NCBI GenBank assembly: GCA_944326175.1
Contig: CALVCY010000032.1
Location: 1 to 14,705 of the forward strand
From: an uncultured Erysipelotrichaceae bacterium
Lineage (GTDB): Bacteria; Bacillota_I; Bacilli_A; Erysipelotrichales; Erysipelotrichaceae
Length of the DNA stretch: 14,705 nt
Reading direction: 5' to 3'
The position numbers were made by a program, and so were the translations under genes. This document shows positions 1-6,070 of this stretch, piece after piece (position 1 is the first letter of the stretch; each line of letters begins with the position of its first letter). The notes below the pieces were generated by a model. That model did no database searches. It was not told the DNA's origin and saw only the letters and a program-made list of their open reading frames with translations.

Positions 1-136
1 GATCGCGGCTACCAAAGAAGATGCGCAGATCTATAAGAAATTGGCCGATCATTTCGGTGGCCTGTATTCCCGCATCACTCCGGCAAATGAAGCCGTTGAT
101 GTCGTGGAAGCCTGCAAAAAGGAAGGATTGCTGTAG
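1..136 (+). CDS. C-terminal fragment of an unrecognised protein
   Basis: An open frame enters from the left edge (codons from base 2) and stops at TAG 134-136, leaving 44 residues that end in EACKKEGLL. Codon use matches the rest of the window. The piece is soluble, helical-looking and charged, with no membrane segment. It is followed 6 bases later by a perfect hairpin terminator, so it is the last gene of its transcript. I do not recognise the family; the start and any active-site motifs lie outside the window. Confidence 0.75.
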   Translation, partial: IAATKEDAQIYKKLADHFGGLYSRITPANEAVDVVEACKKEGLL

Positions 137-142
137 AAAGCA

Positions 143-173
143 AAAACAACTGCGTAACGCAGTTGTTTTCTTT
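143..173 (+). terminator. Rho-independent terminator
   Basis: A perfect 12-bp stem (143-154 with 158-169) closes on a 3-nt loop TAA and runs into a T-rich tract, TTTTCTTT. It ends the transcript of the left-edge gene. Only about 20 bases separate it from the next start codon, so the following gene depends on read-through or on a very short promoter region. Confidence 0.9.
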
Positions 174-193
174 CACGCAAGATTGAGTTACTT

Positions 194-718
194 ATGAGTA
201 ATACGACGGGCAATTTCGACGAGGCGATGTACTATGCGCCACGGCAAGAGGTTGCGACCAAAGGTGCATTGTTAGGGACTGTCGGTTATAAGCCGAAAGC
301 ACCGGTGATCATTGTGGCGATCGTAGGTGTGTTGCTGTTGGTAACATTCAATTGGATCGCCATGCTATTGGGTGCATTTCTTTTATTGCTAGCGATCGCG
401 GTGTGTAAACTGCTACAAGACTATACCGTGATGGAAGTGTATGAAGGGGGCGTATTGTGCTATCACCCGGATAAACATGACCATGCGTTTTTTGTTGATT
501 TTGACGACATTCATGAATGGAGCGTCAATATCGTCAAAAAATACGCAATCTATTTTAAATTGAACAACCAAAATAGTTTTCTGGTGGACAGTTATCGTTG
601 CGGGGAAGCGGTCAAATTGCTGAATCGAACGATCCCGGATAAATCGTCTGAACAGGTGCGGATCAAAGAAGGCCGCGAAAAGAAATGGAAATGGAAAAAT
701 CCGTTTTCCAAAAATTAA
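194..718 (+). CDS. Small membrane protein, two TM helices with a cytoplasmic PH-like tail
   Basis: A 174-residue protein. Residues 1-35 are hydrophilic, two adjacent hydrophobic segments follow at about 37-53 and 55-71, and the remaining 100 residues are soluble and rich in beta-like strands, ending in a basic tail (REKKWKWKNPFSKN). The layout of two helices plus a beta-rich tail, with a VDFDDIHEW segment, recalls bacterial PH-like (YcxB-type) proteins, but I cannot assign the family. There is no clear Shine-Dalgarno before ATG 194, and the upstream terminator leaves almost no room for a promoter. It is monocistronic, with its own terminator directly after the stop. Function unknown. Confidence 0.75.
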   Translation: MSNTTGNFDEAMYYAPRQEVATKGALLGTVGYKPKAPVIIVAIVGVLLLVTFNWIAMLLGAFLLLLAIAVCKLLQDYTVMEVYEGGVLCYHPDKHDHAFFVDFDDIHEWSVNIVKKYAIYFKLNNQNSFLVDSYRCGEAVKLLNRTIPDKSSEQVRIKEGREKKWKWKNPFSKN

Positions 719-726
719 CAACCCAG

Positions 727-757
727 ACCATTGTCAAAACCGACAATGGTTTTTGTT
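727..757 (+). terminator. Rho-independent terminator
   Basis: A perfect 9-bp stem ACCATTGTC/GACAATGGT (727-735 with 742-750) has a 6-nt loop AAAACC and is followed by TTTTGTTTG. It closes the gene ending at 718. Confidence 0.85.
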
Positions 758-788
758 TGTGAAAAATTAGAGAAACAAATGGTCACCG

Positions 789-818
789 TTTAAAGAATTG
801 TGTGTGAAGTGGTAGAAT
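789..818 (+). promoter_or_regulatory. Putative promoter of the acyltransferase/SGNH operon
   Basis: A -10-like TAGAAT lies at 813-818, with a poor -35-like TTTAAA at 789-794 (18-bp spacer). It sits between the terminator of the previous gene and ATG 830. A start site about 7 bases after the -10 would give a leader of only a few bases, so the mRNA may be effectively leaderless. Confidence 0.35.
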
Positions 819-829
819 CATTAAGATTT

Positions 830-1936
830 ATGAGTAACAAGTCTGTTGGCATCATGTCCAAATCCAAACCAGTCAATAATACAAATTGGATCCAGGGGGT
901 CAATGGATTGCGTGGTCTGGCCATCTTGATGGTCATCGGATATCATTTGTTCCCTTCTGCTTTTCCAGGCGGTTTTCTTGGCGTCAACTTGTTTTTTGTC
1001 TTATCCGGATTTTTGACGGTCATTTCTTCGTGCCGTCGCCTCAAAGACAATCGGTTCAGTATTCTTGATTTCTACAAACAGCGGCTCCTTCGAATTTTTC
1101 CGGCATTGATATTGGTCGTATCACTGACAGTGATCAGCTGTAAACTGCTGGCACCACAAGCACTACGCGGTATCGGGATCGAAGTGATCAGTATATTTGG
1201 TGGGTTCAACAACTGGTGGCAGATCGCAGAAAACAGCAGTTACTTTACGGATATCGCATCCAGTTCCCCATTTGTGCATCTATGGTATTTAGCGATTGAA
1301 ATGCAGTTTTATTTGGTTTGGCCACTGTTATTCTATCTAGCGGATCTGATCCGACGAAAAGGACTTCGGGGTGAATTGATCTTTTTACTGATTGCGATCG
1401 TATCCATCATTGCTTCTGTCGTATTCTATTCCCCATTGCAGGATCCATCCCGCGTTTATTATGGGACGGATACCCGCATTTATGCACTGTGCATTGGTGC
1501 TTTTGTGGGATATCGCTATATCTATCGGCGTGCCCCGATATTGGAAGATCCGATCCAAATCATGGTGGCGTTTGTTTTGTTTTTGGTGCTGACGCTGTGT
1601 GGGGTGCTATTTGTCAATAGCAGCTGGGCGATCACATATTATCTATTTTTGCCATTGAGTGCCCTTGTTTTCGTATTGATGGTCTTTATTGCATCCAACA
1701 AACGTTATGTCTTTGGCCTATGGCTGGATAATCCGATATTGAATTGGCTCAATAGCCACAGTTATGTTTTGTATCTGGTCCATTATCCGATCATTTATAT
1801 GATCAATGTGACCATGGGTGAAATGACCATGACCACCATCGTGATTTCGATCGTGCTGATGATTATGGTTACATTATGGGTCAGCGTGTTTGAAACGATC
1901 ATCATATCCTATATCCAGAAAGGAGGACGATCATGA
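830..1936 (+). CDS. Acyltransferase 3 family membrane protein (OatA-like transmembrane half)
   Basis: About 368 residues with roughly ten hydrophobic segments. The N-terminal part has the acyltransferase-3 hallmark R-X10-H (Arg28...His39 from ATG 830), then GGFLGVNLFFVLSGFL and a basic RLLRIFPAL loop. This family moves an acyl group, usually acetyl from cytoplasmic acetyl-CoA, across the membrane. Classical OatA carries an SGNH domain on the same chain; here that domain is the next gene, joined by an ATGA overlap, so the pair probably O-acetylates peptidoglycan or another wall glycan. In-frame starts exist at GTG 800, ATG 830 and ATG 854, none with a Shine-Dalgarno. I prefer 830 because the likely -10 is at 813-818. 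Confidence 0.85.
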   Translation: MSNKSVGIMSKSKPVNNTNWIQGVNGLRGLAILMVIGYHLFPSAFPGGFLGVNLFFVLSGFLTVISSCRRLKDNRFSILDFYKQRLLRIFPALILVVSLTVISCKLLAPQALRGIGIEVISIFGGFNNWWQIAENSSYFTDIASSSPFVHLWYLAIEMQFYLVWPLLFYLADLIRRKGLRGELIFLLIAIVSIIASVVFYSPLQDPSRVYYGTDTRIYALCIGAFVGYRYIYRRAPILEDPIQIMVAFVLFLVLTLCGVLFVNSSWAITYYLFLPLSALVFVLMVFIASNKRYVFGLWLDNPILNWLNSHSYVLYLVHYPIIYMINVTMGEMTMTTIVISIVLMIMVTLWVSVFETIIISYIQKGGRS

Positions 1937-2751
1937 AATTCAATCCCAAATCCATTTTCCTTTCGATCAATATCGGATTGATCGCAATCGCATTGCTGAT
2001 CATCGTCACATCACCAACTTCAAGACTGAGTGAAGATCAACAGCAGTTACAAGAAGAATTGGCCCAAAATGCACAAATGTTGGAACAGCAACATGATAAA
2101 CTTACGGATTCGAATGAACCGACACCATCCGATCCGATCCAACCACCCGTTGTTTCTTCTACTCCGATAGCGACACAACAGCCGATGGTTTCACCATCCG
2201 ATATTCCTCAAACCTCGATCTCAGTCGAGACACCGGTTCCGACCATCGAAAGCACACCCTTGCCAGGCGATAACCAACCCCCAGCCGTTACGGCGATCGG
2301 GGACTCGGTGATGTTAGGCACTGCACCCAAATTGCAGGAAATATTCCCATCCATCTATATCGATGCCACCACCTCCAGACAGGTGTGGGATGCCGATGAG
2401 ATCATCGAGGATTTGAAGTCTTCCAATCTTTTGGGCGAAAAGGTGATCATTGCATTGGGTGCAAACGGGACCTTCCGTAAGGAAGTCGGCCAGGAAATAC
2501 TGGATCTGATCGGTCTGGATTCCCATACGGTCTATTGGGTATTGCCTTATGGGGATGCCATTCCCTATCAGGCGGATGTGGTGGATAAAGTATATCAGTT
2601 GCAATATGACAACCCATCATTAGTGGTGATCGACTGGCCGTTGATCGGGTATGACCATCCGGAATGGTTTTATGATGATAATACCCATTTGAACAGTGAT
2701 GGGCAGATCGGATACGCACAATACTTATATGATTGTGTTTATGGCGGATGA
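1933..2751 (+). CDS. Membrane-anchored SGNH-hydrolase-like protein (OatA-like extracellular half)
   Basis: A 272-residue protein: one N-terminal hydrophobic anchor (about 8-27), a short Gln/Glu-rich probable coiled coil (33-57), a low-complexity Pro/Ser/Thr linker (about 58-118) suited to spanning the wall, and a C-terminal SGNH domain. Visible catalytic blocks are GDSV (nucleophile Ser125), GAN (Asn178) and D-N-T-H (Asp249, His252), so the domain looks active. The start is clear: AGGAGG 1921-1926 lies six bases before ATG 1933, which overlaps the acyltransferase stop as ATGA. It probably transfers the exported acyl group to the glycan outside the cell. An esterase on the same substrate is the alternative. 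Confidence 0.85.
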   Translation: MKFNPKSIFLSINIGLIAIALLIIVTSPTSRLSEDQQQLQEELAQNAQMLEQQHDKLTDSNEPTPSDPIQPPVVSSTPIATQQPMVSPSDIPQTSISVETPVPTIESTPLPGDNQPPAVTAIGDSVMLGTAPKLQEIFPSIYIDATTSRQVWDADEIIEDLKSSNLLGEKVIIALGANGTFRKEVGQEILDLIGLDSHTVYWVLPYGDAIPYQADVVDKVYQLQYDNPSLVVIDWPLIGYDHPEWFYDDNTHLNSDGQIGYAQYLYDCVYGG

Positions 2752-2768
2752 ACATCCGTCATTTTTTT
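2741..2768 (+). terminator. Rho-independent terminator overlapping the SGNH stop codon
   Basis: A 9-bp stem (2741-2749 with 2754-2762, one G-U pair) has loop GAAC and runs into a seven-T tract at 2762-2768. The stop codon TGA 2749-2751 is inside the hairpin. Confidence 0.8.
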
Positions 2769-2796
2769 CATGGTTGTACCATTGGTGAAATGTGTT

Positions 2797-2810
2797 CTAA
2801 AACGCTTTCA
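2797..2810 (+). promoter_or_regulatory. Putative cre box (CcpA operator) of the SIS operon
   Basis: CTAAAACGCTTTCA matches the cre consensus TGWAARCGYTWNCW at 12 of 14 positions, with the core ACGCTTTCA intact. It overlaps the presumed -35 region of the downstream promoter, the classical position for catabolite repression. Confidence 0.55.
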
Positions 2811-2833
2811 TTTTAAGTTAATAAGTTTAGAAT
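2805..2833 (+). promoter_or_regulatory. Putative promoter of the three-gene SIS operon
   Basis: A -10-like TAGAAT at 2828-2833 stands 17 bases after a weak -35-like CTTTCA at 2805-2810. Predicted initiation near 2840 falls just before the GGAGG ribosome binding site at 2841-2845. The weak -35 lies inside the cre box. Confidence 0.45.
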
Positions 2834-2858
2834 GGATGCAGGAGGATTTATACGTTTC

Positions 2859-3590
2859 ATGGATATTAAGAAACAGTATTTCGATGGGTTGAAATCACAC
2901 ATCGAACATGCCTACGATACCCAATTGGAAACGATCAAAGCCATGGCCAAACTCTTTGCAGATACGGCCATAAATGGTGGTGTCGTCCAGTTATTTGGTA
3001 TCAACCATGGCGAAGAATTCGTCAATGAACTCAACTTCCGTGCCGGAGGACTTGCCCCGTTCCACGGGATCAAATTGGTCGATCTCGTACTCAATGGTGT
3101 TTGCGGTGGTACTGTGATCGATAATGGGGAAGTACTCCAATCTGATGCCTATTTGGACAAACTACTGGATCTATACAAGCTCGATCCTCGCGATTGCTAT
3201 GTCATCGTTTCCGAAAAAGGTGTCGAACCATTAGTCACGGCATTTGCCAAAAAGGTCAAAGCCCATGGCCACAAACTCGTGGGTGTCGTCAATAAGAAAA
3301 CCTACGAACGTTTAAGTGGTTGTCTGGACGACAAATTGGGCAATTATTGTGATCTGATGCTTGATCTTTGTGCAGAAGATCCCGATGTCGCTCTACATTT
3401 GGATGATACACCGATCGGTCAATATGGTTCGACCATCGGTAACGTGATGGCTCAGATGATCACAGCTGAAGGCTATGCTTATTACCGCAGCCTAGGTAAA
3501 GAAGCACCGGTATTGCTTTCCGCCAATGTCAAAGGTGCCGATAAACACAATGATTCCTTAACGGATCCATATGAAGGGAGAGTACGCTGA
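2859..3590 (+). CDS. SIS-domain protein 1, divergent paralogue lacking key phosphosugar motifs
   Basis: A 243-residue relative of the next two genes, with the same order: N-terminal helices, a FGxxH loop (FGINHGEE, 46-52), RAGGLAP, and a C-terminal tail HNDSLTDPYEGR. It resembles the COG4821/UPF0309 type of SIS (sugar isomerase) domain proteins. The phosphate-binding loops have changed: GTGHS is GINHG, SNSG is SEKG (118-121), and the SRHPSGKKLYE block of its sisters is absent. It is probably a non-catalytic or altered-ligand subunit. GGAGG 2841-2845 is 13 bases from ATG 2859, unusually far; the alternative ATG 2832 overlaps the presumed -10. The next gene overlaps it by one base (TGATG). Confidence 0.8.
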   Translation: MDIKKQYFDGLKSHIEHAYDTQLETIKAMAKLFADTAINGGVVQLFGINHGEEFVNELNFRAGGLAPFHGIKLVDLVLNGVCGGTVIDNGEVLQSDAYLDKLLDLYKLDPRDCYVIVSEKGVEPLVTAFAKKVKAHGHKLVGVVNKKTYERLSGCLDDKLGNYCDLMLDLCAEDPDVALHLDDTPIGQYGSTIGNVMAQMITAEGYAYYRSLGKEAPVLLSANVKGADKHNDSLTDPYEGRVR

Positions 3591-4321
3591 TGGAAGTCAA
3601 TGCCGGTGTGTTCAAACAAGCCATTTTCGATTTGTTGGACACCTTATATGAGAAAGAAAGCGCTAATATCGACGCTGCCGCACAATTGATCAGCGATTGC
3701 ATCCAACAAGGTGGGGTCGTCCATGTCTTTGGTAGCGGTCACTCTGTCGGACTTGGCATCGATATCAAGGATCGTGTCGGTTCCTTGGTTCCCATCCACA
3801 TCATGGAAACCAATGATTTCGTCAAGTCCGGAGCTGTGACACTGGCAGAGTTCAAGGATAAGACCAATGTTTTTGAACGGCGTGCTGATGTCGCGGATCG
3901 TCTGTACAATCTGTATGACATCAAACCACAAGACGTCTTTATCGTGATCAGTAACAGTGGAATCAACGGTGTGGTCATCGATATCGCAAATCTGGCCAAA
4001 GCCAATGGTCATAAAGTGATCATCTGCACCTGCATGAACCATACCAATGCGGAAGCATCCCGTCATCCCAGTGGTAAAAAACTCTACGAATTTGGTGATG
4101 TGGTCATCGATAACTGTGGTCCTCATGGGGATGCGTTGTTGCCGACCGATGGTGTCGCCAAGGTTTGTTCGGTATCCAGTATCTGCAACAATGCCATTGC
4201 CCAATCCATGGCTGCCAAGATCATCGAAAATCTACAACAAGCCAATTATCCATTACCGGTATTGACCGGTGTGCCTGAGCATGATCAGGCATTGATCGAA
4301 TCATATAAAGGAAGAGCGTAA
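3590..4321 (+). CDS. SIS-domain phosphosugar-binding protein 2 (COG4821/UPF0309-like)
   Basis: A 243-residue single-SIS protein. It keeps the phosphosugar loops FGSGHS (47-52) and SNSG (121-124), the family block SRHPSGKKLYE (157-167), DNCGPHGDAL and the C-terminal GR tail. SIS domains bind phosphorylated sugars, often amino sugars, as isomerases, etherases/lyases or sensors. No enzyme of this subfamily can be named from sequence alone. GAAGGGAG at 3573-3580 precedes ATG 3590, whose first base is the last base of the preceding stop, so translation is coupled. It may assemble with its neighbours, since SIS proteins are normally dimers or tetramers. Confidence 0.85.
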   Translation: MEVNAGVFKQAIFDLLDTLYEKESANIDAAAQLISDCIQQGGVVHVFGSGHSVGLGIDIKDRVGSLVPIHIMETNDFVKSGAVTLAEFKDKTNVFERRADVADRLYNLYDIKPQDVFIVISNSGINGVVIDIANLAKANGHKVIICTCMNHTNAEASRHPSGKKLYEFGDVVIDNCGPHGDALLPTDGVAKVCSVSSICNNAIAQSMAAKIIENLQQANYPLPVLTGVPEHDQALIESYKGRA

Positions 4322-4323
4322 TC

Positions 4324-5043
4324 ATGAGTTTTGCATTTTCAGAAAAAATCATCGACTTGCTAAAAGTCGCCGAAGTCAAAAATGAAGCGGCGTTGAAAAC
4401 ACTAGCGGATCGTTTTGTCGAAGCCATCGAAACCGATCATTTGATCCACACCTTTGGTACAGGTCATTCCCATATGATCGGCATCGAATTATTTGCCAGA
4501 GCCGGTGGTCTGGGCAATGTCAATGCCATCTTGGATCCGGATACCCTGACCTCTTTTGGTGCCCAACGTGCCGGTGCCATGGAAAAAACCTGTGGTGTTT
4601 CCGATGTGATCTATGATGCCTATAAGATCCAAAAAGGCGATATCATGATCATCACCTCCAATTCCGGCCGTAATGCCATGCCCATCGAAATGGCCATGCG
4701 GTGCCAAAAAGAAGGCGTTTATGTAGTGGCATTGACAAATCTGGAACAGTCCAAAAACACCACATCCCGTCATCCAAGTGGCAAAAAGTTGTATGAATGT
4801 GCCGATCTGGTGTTGGATAACTGTGTTCCAGACGGCGATGCATTGTTGGATATCCATGGTATCAAGACCGGTGGCGGATCCAGTATCGTTTCCATGTTCT
4901 TGTTGGATATCGTGGTCACGGAAGCCATTCGTCTTTGCATGGAAAAAGGTGTTCGTCCCTATGTTTTCCAAAGCCAGAACGTGGATGGTTTCAACAATGA
5001 TGCCATTTATGAACATTTCGATGGTCGGGTCAAACACTTCTAA
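4324..5043 (+). CDS. SIS-domain phosphosugar-binding protein 3 (COG4821/UPF0309-like)
   Basis: A 239-residue protein, the closest of the three to the usual family pattern: FGTGHSHM (44-51), ELFARAGGL, TSNSGRN (111-117), SRHPSGKKLYE (148-158), DNCVPDGDAL, and an N-x-G-R-type tail (FDGRVKHF). Every SIS phosphate-binding loop is intact, so if one subunit of the set is catalytic this is a good candidate. It starts two bases after the previous stop with AAAGGAAGAG at 4307-4316 as ribosome binding site, and it is the last gene before a strong terminator. Cytoplasmic; substrate not determinable, though an N-acetylhexosamine phosphate would fit the relatives. Confidence 0.87.
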   Translation: MSFAFSEKIIDLLKVAEVKNEAALKTLADRFVEAIETDHLIHTFGTGHSHMIGIELFARAGGLGNVNAILDPDTLTSFGAQRAGAMEKTCGVSDVIYDAYKIQKGDIMIITSNSGRNAMPIEMAMRCQKEGVYVVALTNLEQSKNTTSRHPSGKKLYECADLVLDNCVPDGDALLDIHGIKTGGGSSIVSMFLLDIVVTEAIRLCMEKGVRPYVFQSQNVDGFNNDAIYEHFDGRVKHF

Positions 5044-5070
5044 TTGATTATTGATCATTCGATAAACATC

Positions 5071-5100
5071 ATGCGGCAGGCATTCGCCTGCCGCATTTTT
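5071..5100 (+). terminator. Rho-independent terminator of the SIS operon
   Basis: A perfect GC-rich 11-bp stem (5071-5081 with 5086-5096) has tetraloop ATTC and runs into TTTTT. Confidence 0.92.
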
Positions 5101-5127
5101 GATGCAACAATAAATGATCCATATGGT

Positions 5128-5157
5128 TTGATCATGGAATTTGTGGTTTGATAGAAT
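5128..5157 (+). promoter_or_regulatory. Putative promoter region of the HAD phosphatase
   Basis: TTGATC (5128-5133) and TAGAAT (5152-5157) are separated by 18 bases. The -10 ends one base before ATG 5159, so normal initiation would fall inside the annotated start; either another -10 is used or translation starts later (TTG 5186 would cut into the HAD fold). The octamer GGTTTGAT occurs twice, at 5125 and 5145, two helical turns apart. Confidence 0.3.
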
Positions 5158-5158
5158 C

Positions 5159-5980
5159 ATGAAAAATAAACAGAATATTCATATCTTGATATCCGATCTC
5201 GATGGGACATTGCTCAACGATCAAAAAAGGGTCGAACCACGTGATGCAATGGCGATCCATCGGTGGGTCAACAGTGGTCATCGTTTTTGGGTCGCATCCG
5301 GCAGAGGACATGATTGCAAACAATTGCTCAATGGGGATGATGTGTTTCCGGAATATATCATTGGGTCAACGGGTTCGACCATCCACGATGCCAGTGATCA
5401 TTTGATTTACCGCTATGATACCCCGATGCATTGTTTAAAAGAAATCGTGAGCTATCTGACATCTTTGCAATACTGTGGTTTGATGCTGGATAATGCCCAT
5501 GGTCCAACCATCGATCCAACATTACGTTATGGCATCGATACGAATCATTTGGTTTCGGATCATATCCACCATGATCTATCGGGATTGATGGATGTACGAT
5601 CTATGGATTTATCCGATGTATCGGTTTTGAAGATTTTTACGGTGTTTTCATCCGATGCATTGGCACTAACTGCCAGAGATCATCTGATGGCTCATTTTGA
5701 CGTGACGGCTTATCATGCCGATATCAATTGTTTGGAGATCGTTCCTAAAGGATGTAGCAAGTATCACGCGTTGCATCATTTGTGTGAGATGTTAAATGTC
5801 GATCTATCCACGGTCGCAGCGATCGGGGATGAAGAAAACGATGTGATGATGATCGATCATGCTGGATATGGTTACATCATGGCTTCTGCCAATGATACGG
5901 TCAAAGCCCATGCGGATCAAATCGTTTCGAGTGTGGCACAAGCCATTGATGATCTGCTCGATGGTCCAACCATAGATTGA
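5159..5980 (+). CDS. HAD superfamily hydrolase, Cof/type IIB sugar-phosphatase-like
   Basis: A 273-residue protein with all HAD motifs: I, DLDGT (Asp13 nucleophile, Asp15 acid/base); II, VASGRG (Ser47); III, Lys201 in PKGCSK; IV, GDEEND (223-228). The cap between motifs II and III and the length are typical of the Cof subfamily, which dephosphorylates small sugar phosphates and similar metabolites in the cytoplasm. I chose ATG 5159 over an upstream GTG (5141) because it places DxDGT at the usual distance. No Shine-Dalgarno is visible. It sits between the SIS operon and a galactokinase-like gene, which fits a sugar-phosphate substrate. The stop TGA (5978) is also the first three bases of a cre-like box. 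Confidence 0.85.
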   Translation: MKNKQNIHILISDLDGTLLNDQKRVEPRDAMAIHRWVNSGHRFWVASGRGHDCKQLLNGDDVFPEYIIGSTGSTIHDASDHLIYRYDTPMHCLKEIVSYLTSLQYCGLMLDNAHGPTIDPTLRYGIDTNHLVSDHIHHDLSGLMDVRSMDLSDVSVLKIFTVFSSDALALTARDHLMAHFDVTAYHADINCLEIVPKGCSKYHALHHLCEMLNVDLSTVAAIGDEENDVMMIDHAGYGYIMASANDTVKAHADQIVSSVAQAIDDLLDGPTID

Positions 5981-5991
5981 AAACGGTTTCA
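5978..5991 (+). promoter_or_regulatory. Putative cre box (CcpA operator) upstream of the galactokinase-like gene
   Basis: TGAAAACGGTTTCA matches TGWAARCGYTWNCW at 13 of 14 positions and is nearly palindromic. It begins on the stop codon of the HAD gene and ends 79 bases before ATG 6071. A weak -10 candidate, TATAAA, lies at 6031-6036, so the box would be near the -35 or upstream region. Confidence 0.6.
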
Positions 5992-6070
5992 TTCCCAAAA
6001 TCTTTCACAATATTTCCATGAATCTTCTTTTATAAATGCTTTTAAATGGAAACCATGAAAGGGAATAATC

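Noticed and set aside
3644..4204. Long minus-strand open frame (186 codons) opposite SIS gene 2
   Set aside because: Antisense shadow: the plus frame carries conserved SIS motifs and a good start, and the minus frame has no recognisable motif or ribosome binding site.
4489..5160. Long minus-strand open frame (223 codons) opposite SIS gene 3
   Set aside because: Shadow of the SIS coding frame, and it runs through the strong terminator at 5071-5100.
6013..6052. Inverted repeat TTTCCAT...ATGGAAA upstream of the galactokinase-like gene, as attenuator or riboswitch
   Set aside because: Only 7 bp with a 26-base loop and no T-tract; not enough to call a regulatory RNA.
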